Shown: positions 6,465 to 7,051 of the stretch, piece by piece
Layout of the letters: each line of letters opens with the position of its first letter
Numbering within the stretch: position 1 is the first letter of the stretch
Source: an uncultured Mycoplasmataceae bacterium
GTDB taxonomy: Bacteria; Bacillota_I; Bacilli_A; Mycoplasmatales; Mycoplasmoidaceae
DNA length: 7,051 nt
Direction of reading: 5' to 3'
Assembly: GCA_949283985.1 (NCBI GenBank)
Contig: CASDUM010000082.1
Location: forward strand, 1-7,051
Notes under the pieces: generated by a model
Database searches by the model: none
Seen by the model: the letters and a program-made list of their open reading frames with translations, nothing else
Told to the model about the DNA's origin: nothing
Position numbers and translations under genes: made by a program

Positions 6465-6472
6465 ACATTCTT

Positions 6473-6478
6473 CTCCTT
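6473..6478 (-). promoter_or_regulatory. Ribosome binding site of rplB
   Basis: AAGGAG is 8 bases before the ATG at 6464. Another ATG at 6466-6468 is only 4 bases from the site and opens a four-codon out-of-frame peptide ending in TAA. Spacing and the conserved L2 N-terminus decide for 6464. Confidence 0.8.
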
Positions 6479-6500
6479 AAGTTTTTCGCCTATCAATTAA

Positions 6501-6836
6501 TTATTTATTTTCTTCATCATTTTTAGATGTTTCAGTTGTTGATACATCATCTTCTTCTAAAACAATATCCAATCCTTTTGGAAGTGTTATATAAGCTATT
6601 CTTTTAGCTTTTGCTATACCAGGAACTCTTGTTCCAGTTCTAATGCTTGTTGGTTTTCTATTAATTACATTAACTTTCTCTGGTCTAACACCATAAATAA
6701 CTTCGAATGCATCAGCAATTAATTTTTTAGAAGCATTTTTATCTACTATAAAACTATATTTTTTTTGTTCTTCTAAAGTCATTAAATAAGTTTTTTCAGT
6801 ATTATAAGGTTTAATTATTACTCTAGTTAAATCCAT
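6501..6836 (-). CDS. rplW: Large-subunit ribosomal protein L23 (uL23) with acidic C-terminal tail
   Basis: L23 binds domain III of 23S rRNA and lies at the tunnel exit, where in bacteria it docks trigger factor and the signal recognition particle. From the ATG at 6836 the protein is 111 residues. Family signatures are VIIKPYNTEKT near residues 7-16, the YSFIVDKNASK strand (27-37), the helix with IYGVRPEKVNV (47-57) and the final strand RIAYITLPKG (79-88). A TTG at 6843-6845, in frame three codons upstream, also opens the frame, but it would leave only 3 bases after the GGAGG SD and would overlap the rplD stop, so I prefer ATG. The core ends near residue 92 and is followed by about 19 mostly acidic residues (EEDD ... 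NDEENK), unusual for a ribosomal protein. There is no Trp codon. The gap to rplB is 36 bases, the largest in the window. Confidence 0.95.
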   Translation of the reverse strand: MDLTRVIIKPYNTEKTYLMTLEEQKKYSFIVDKNASKKLIADAFEVIYGVRPEKVNVINRKPTSIRTGTRVPGIAKAKRIAYITLPKGLDIVLEEDDVSTTETSKNDEENK

Positions 6837-6837
6837 A

Positions 6838-7051
6838 CTATCCAAATGCCTCCGATAATTTTGTTAATATATCTTCTTGAAAAATAACGATGTTGTAATT
6901 TAATAAATCCTTTGTAGAAACTTGATTTCATTTTTTAGCATTTACTAAAGGCATATTATTACATGATTTTTCAATGTTTTCATTTTTATCATTTAATACA
7001 AATAAAACTTTTTTGTCATCTAATTTTATTGTTTTTAATAAAGTATTAACA
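6838..7051 (-). CDS. rplD: Large-subunit ribosomal protein L4 (uL4), C-terminal part only
   Basis: The last 70 codons of rplD are present, ending in TAG at 6838-6840; the start lies beyond the right edge. L4 binds 23S rRNA early in 50S assembly and reaches into the exit tunnel with a loop that is not in this fragment. The visible part has the typical L4 C-terminal pattern: a hydrophobic strand VLFVLN, an asparagine-rich stretch with MPLVNA, a second hydrophobic strand NIVIF, then a short helix ending SEAFG. One in-frame TGA (AAA AAA TGA AAT CAA) must be Trp, since the frame continues with L4-like sequence on both sides. It is the most upstream gene seen. Its stop is separated from the rplW ATG by one base, and its end carries the rplW SD, so the pair is probably coupled. 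Identity rests on this pattern and on the position before rplW. Confidence 0.9.
6849..6853 (-). promoter_or_regulatory. Ribosome binding site of rplW, inside the end of rplD
   Basis: GGAGG lies within the last codons of rplD (TCG GAG GCA). It is 12 bases before the ATG at 6836 but only 3 before the in-frame TTG at 6845. Three is too short for initiation, so the site supports ATG although 12 is rather long. Ribosomes finishing rplD at the TAG one base before ATG could also restart directly. Confidence 0.7.

Noticed and set aside
6465..6468. ATG 4 bases upstream of the rplB start, opening a four-codon peptide
   Set aside because: It is too close to the SD, out of frame and without conserved content; most likely a chance ATG.
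6836..6845. TTG start for rplW, giving three extra residues
   Set aside because: It is only 3 bases from the GGAGG site and overlaps the rplD stop; the ATG at 6836 matches the family N-terminus better.
1..7051. A hidden novel system (mobile element, defence, toxin-antitoxin or RNA gene) within the operon
   Set aside because: Coding density is nearly complete, gene order is canonical, the largest gap is 36 bases, and no repeats, tRNA-like folds or foreign composition are visible.

Overview
The window is an uninterrupted stretch of the bacterial S10-spc ribosomal-protein operon, lying entirely on the minus strand. In transcription order (high to low coordinates) it reads rplD (3' end only), rplW, rplB, rpsS, rplV, rpsC, rplP, rpmC, rpsQ, rplN, rplX, rplE, rpsN, rpsH, rplF, rplR. 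This is the canonical bacterial order with no gene missing, inserted or inverted. The window begins inside rplD (L4) and ends 15 bases past the rplR stop, where rpsE (S5) would be expected next. The junction between the S10 part (rplD to rpsQ) and the spc part (rplN onward) is only 29 bases, with no visible promoter or terminator, so the genes are probably one transcription unit.

The organism is almost certainly a mollicute that reads UGA as tryptophan (genetic code 4). By eye the DNA is about 70% A+T. All 16 Trp codons I can place in the translated genes are UGA and none is UGG. Ten of the sixteen genes look truncated under the standard code but regain full family length when UGA is read as Trp. 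Stops are UAA (12) and UAG (4), never UGA. Arginine is mostly AGA. The zinc-ribbon S14, the long L29 and the general protein character suggest the Spiroplasma/Entomoplasma/Mycoplasma mycoides branch, but I cannot fix the genus from this sequence alone.

Genes are packed with gaps of 1 to 36 bases. Most have a clear Shine-Dalgarno (SD) site of type AGGAG, AAAGGA or GAGGT, and several SDs lie inside the end or stop codon of the preceding gene (rplD/rplW, rpsS/rplV, rplP/rpmC, rpmC/rpsQ, rplX/rplE, rplE/rpsN, rpsH/rplF). This layout suggests translational coupling. The products are nine proteins of the large subunit in full plus part of L4, and six of the small subunit (S3, S8, S14, S17, S19 and their neighbours as listed below). 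They include primary rRNA binders (L2, L23, L22, L24, L4, S8, S17), the 5S rRNA binders (L5, L18) and late-assembling proteins (L16, S3, S14, S19).

The only departure from a textbook operon is a set of charged C-terminal tails: about 75-100 residues on L29, 50 on L22, 50 on S3 and a short acidic tail on L23. L22, L23 and L29 all sit around the polypeptide exit tunnel. I see no mobile element, RNA gene, CRISPR array, defence gene or unknown system. No stretch longer than 40 bases is non-coding.
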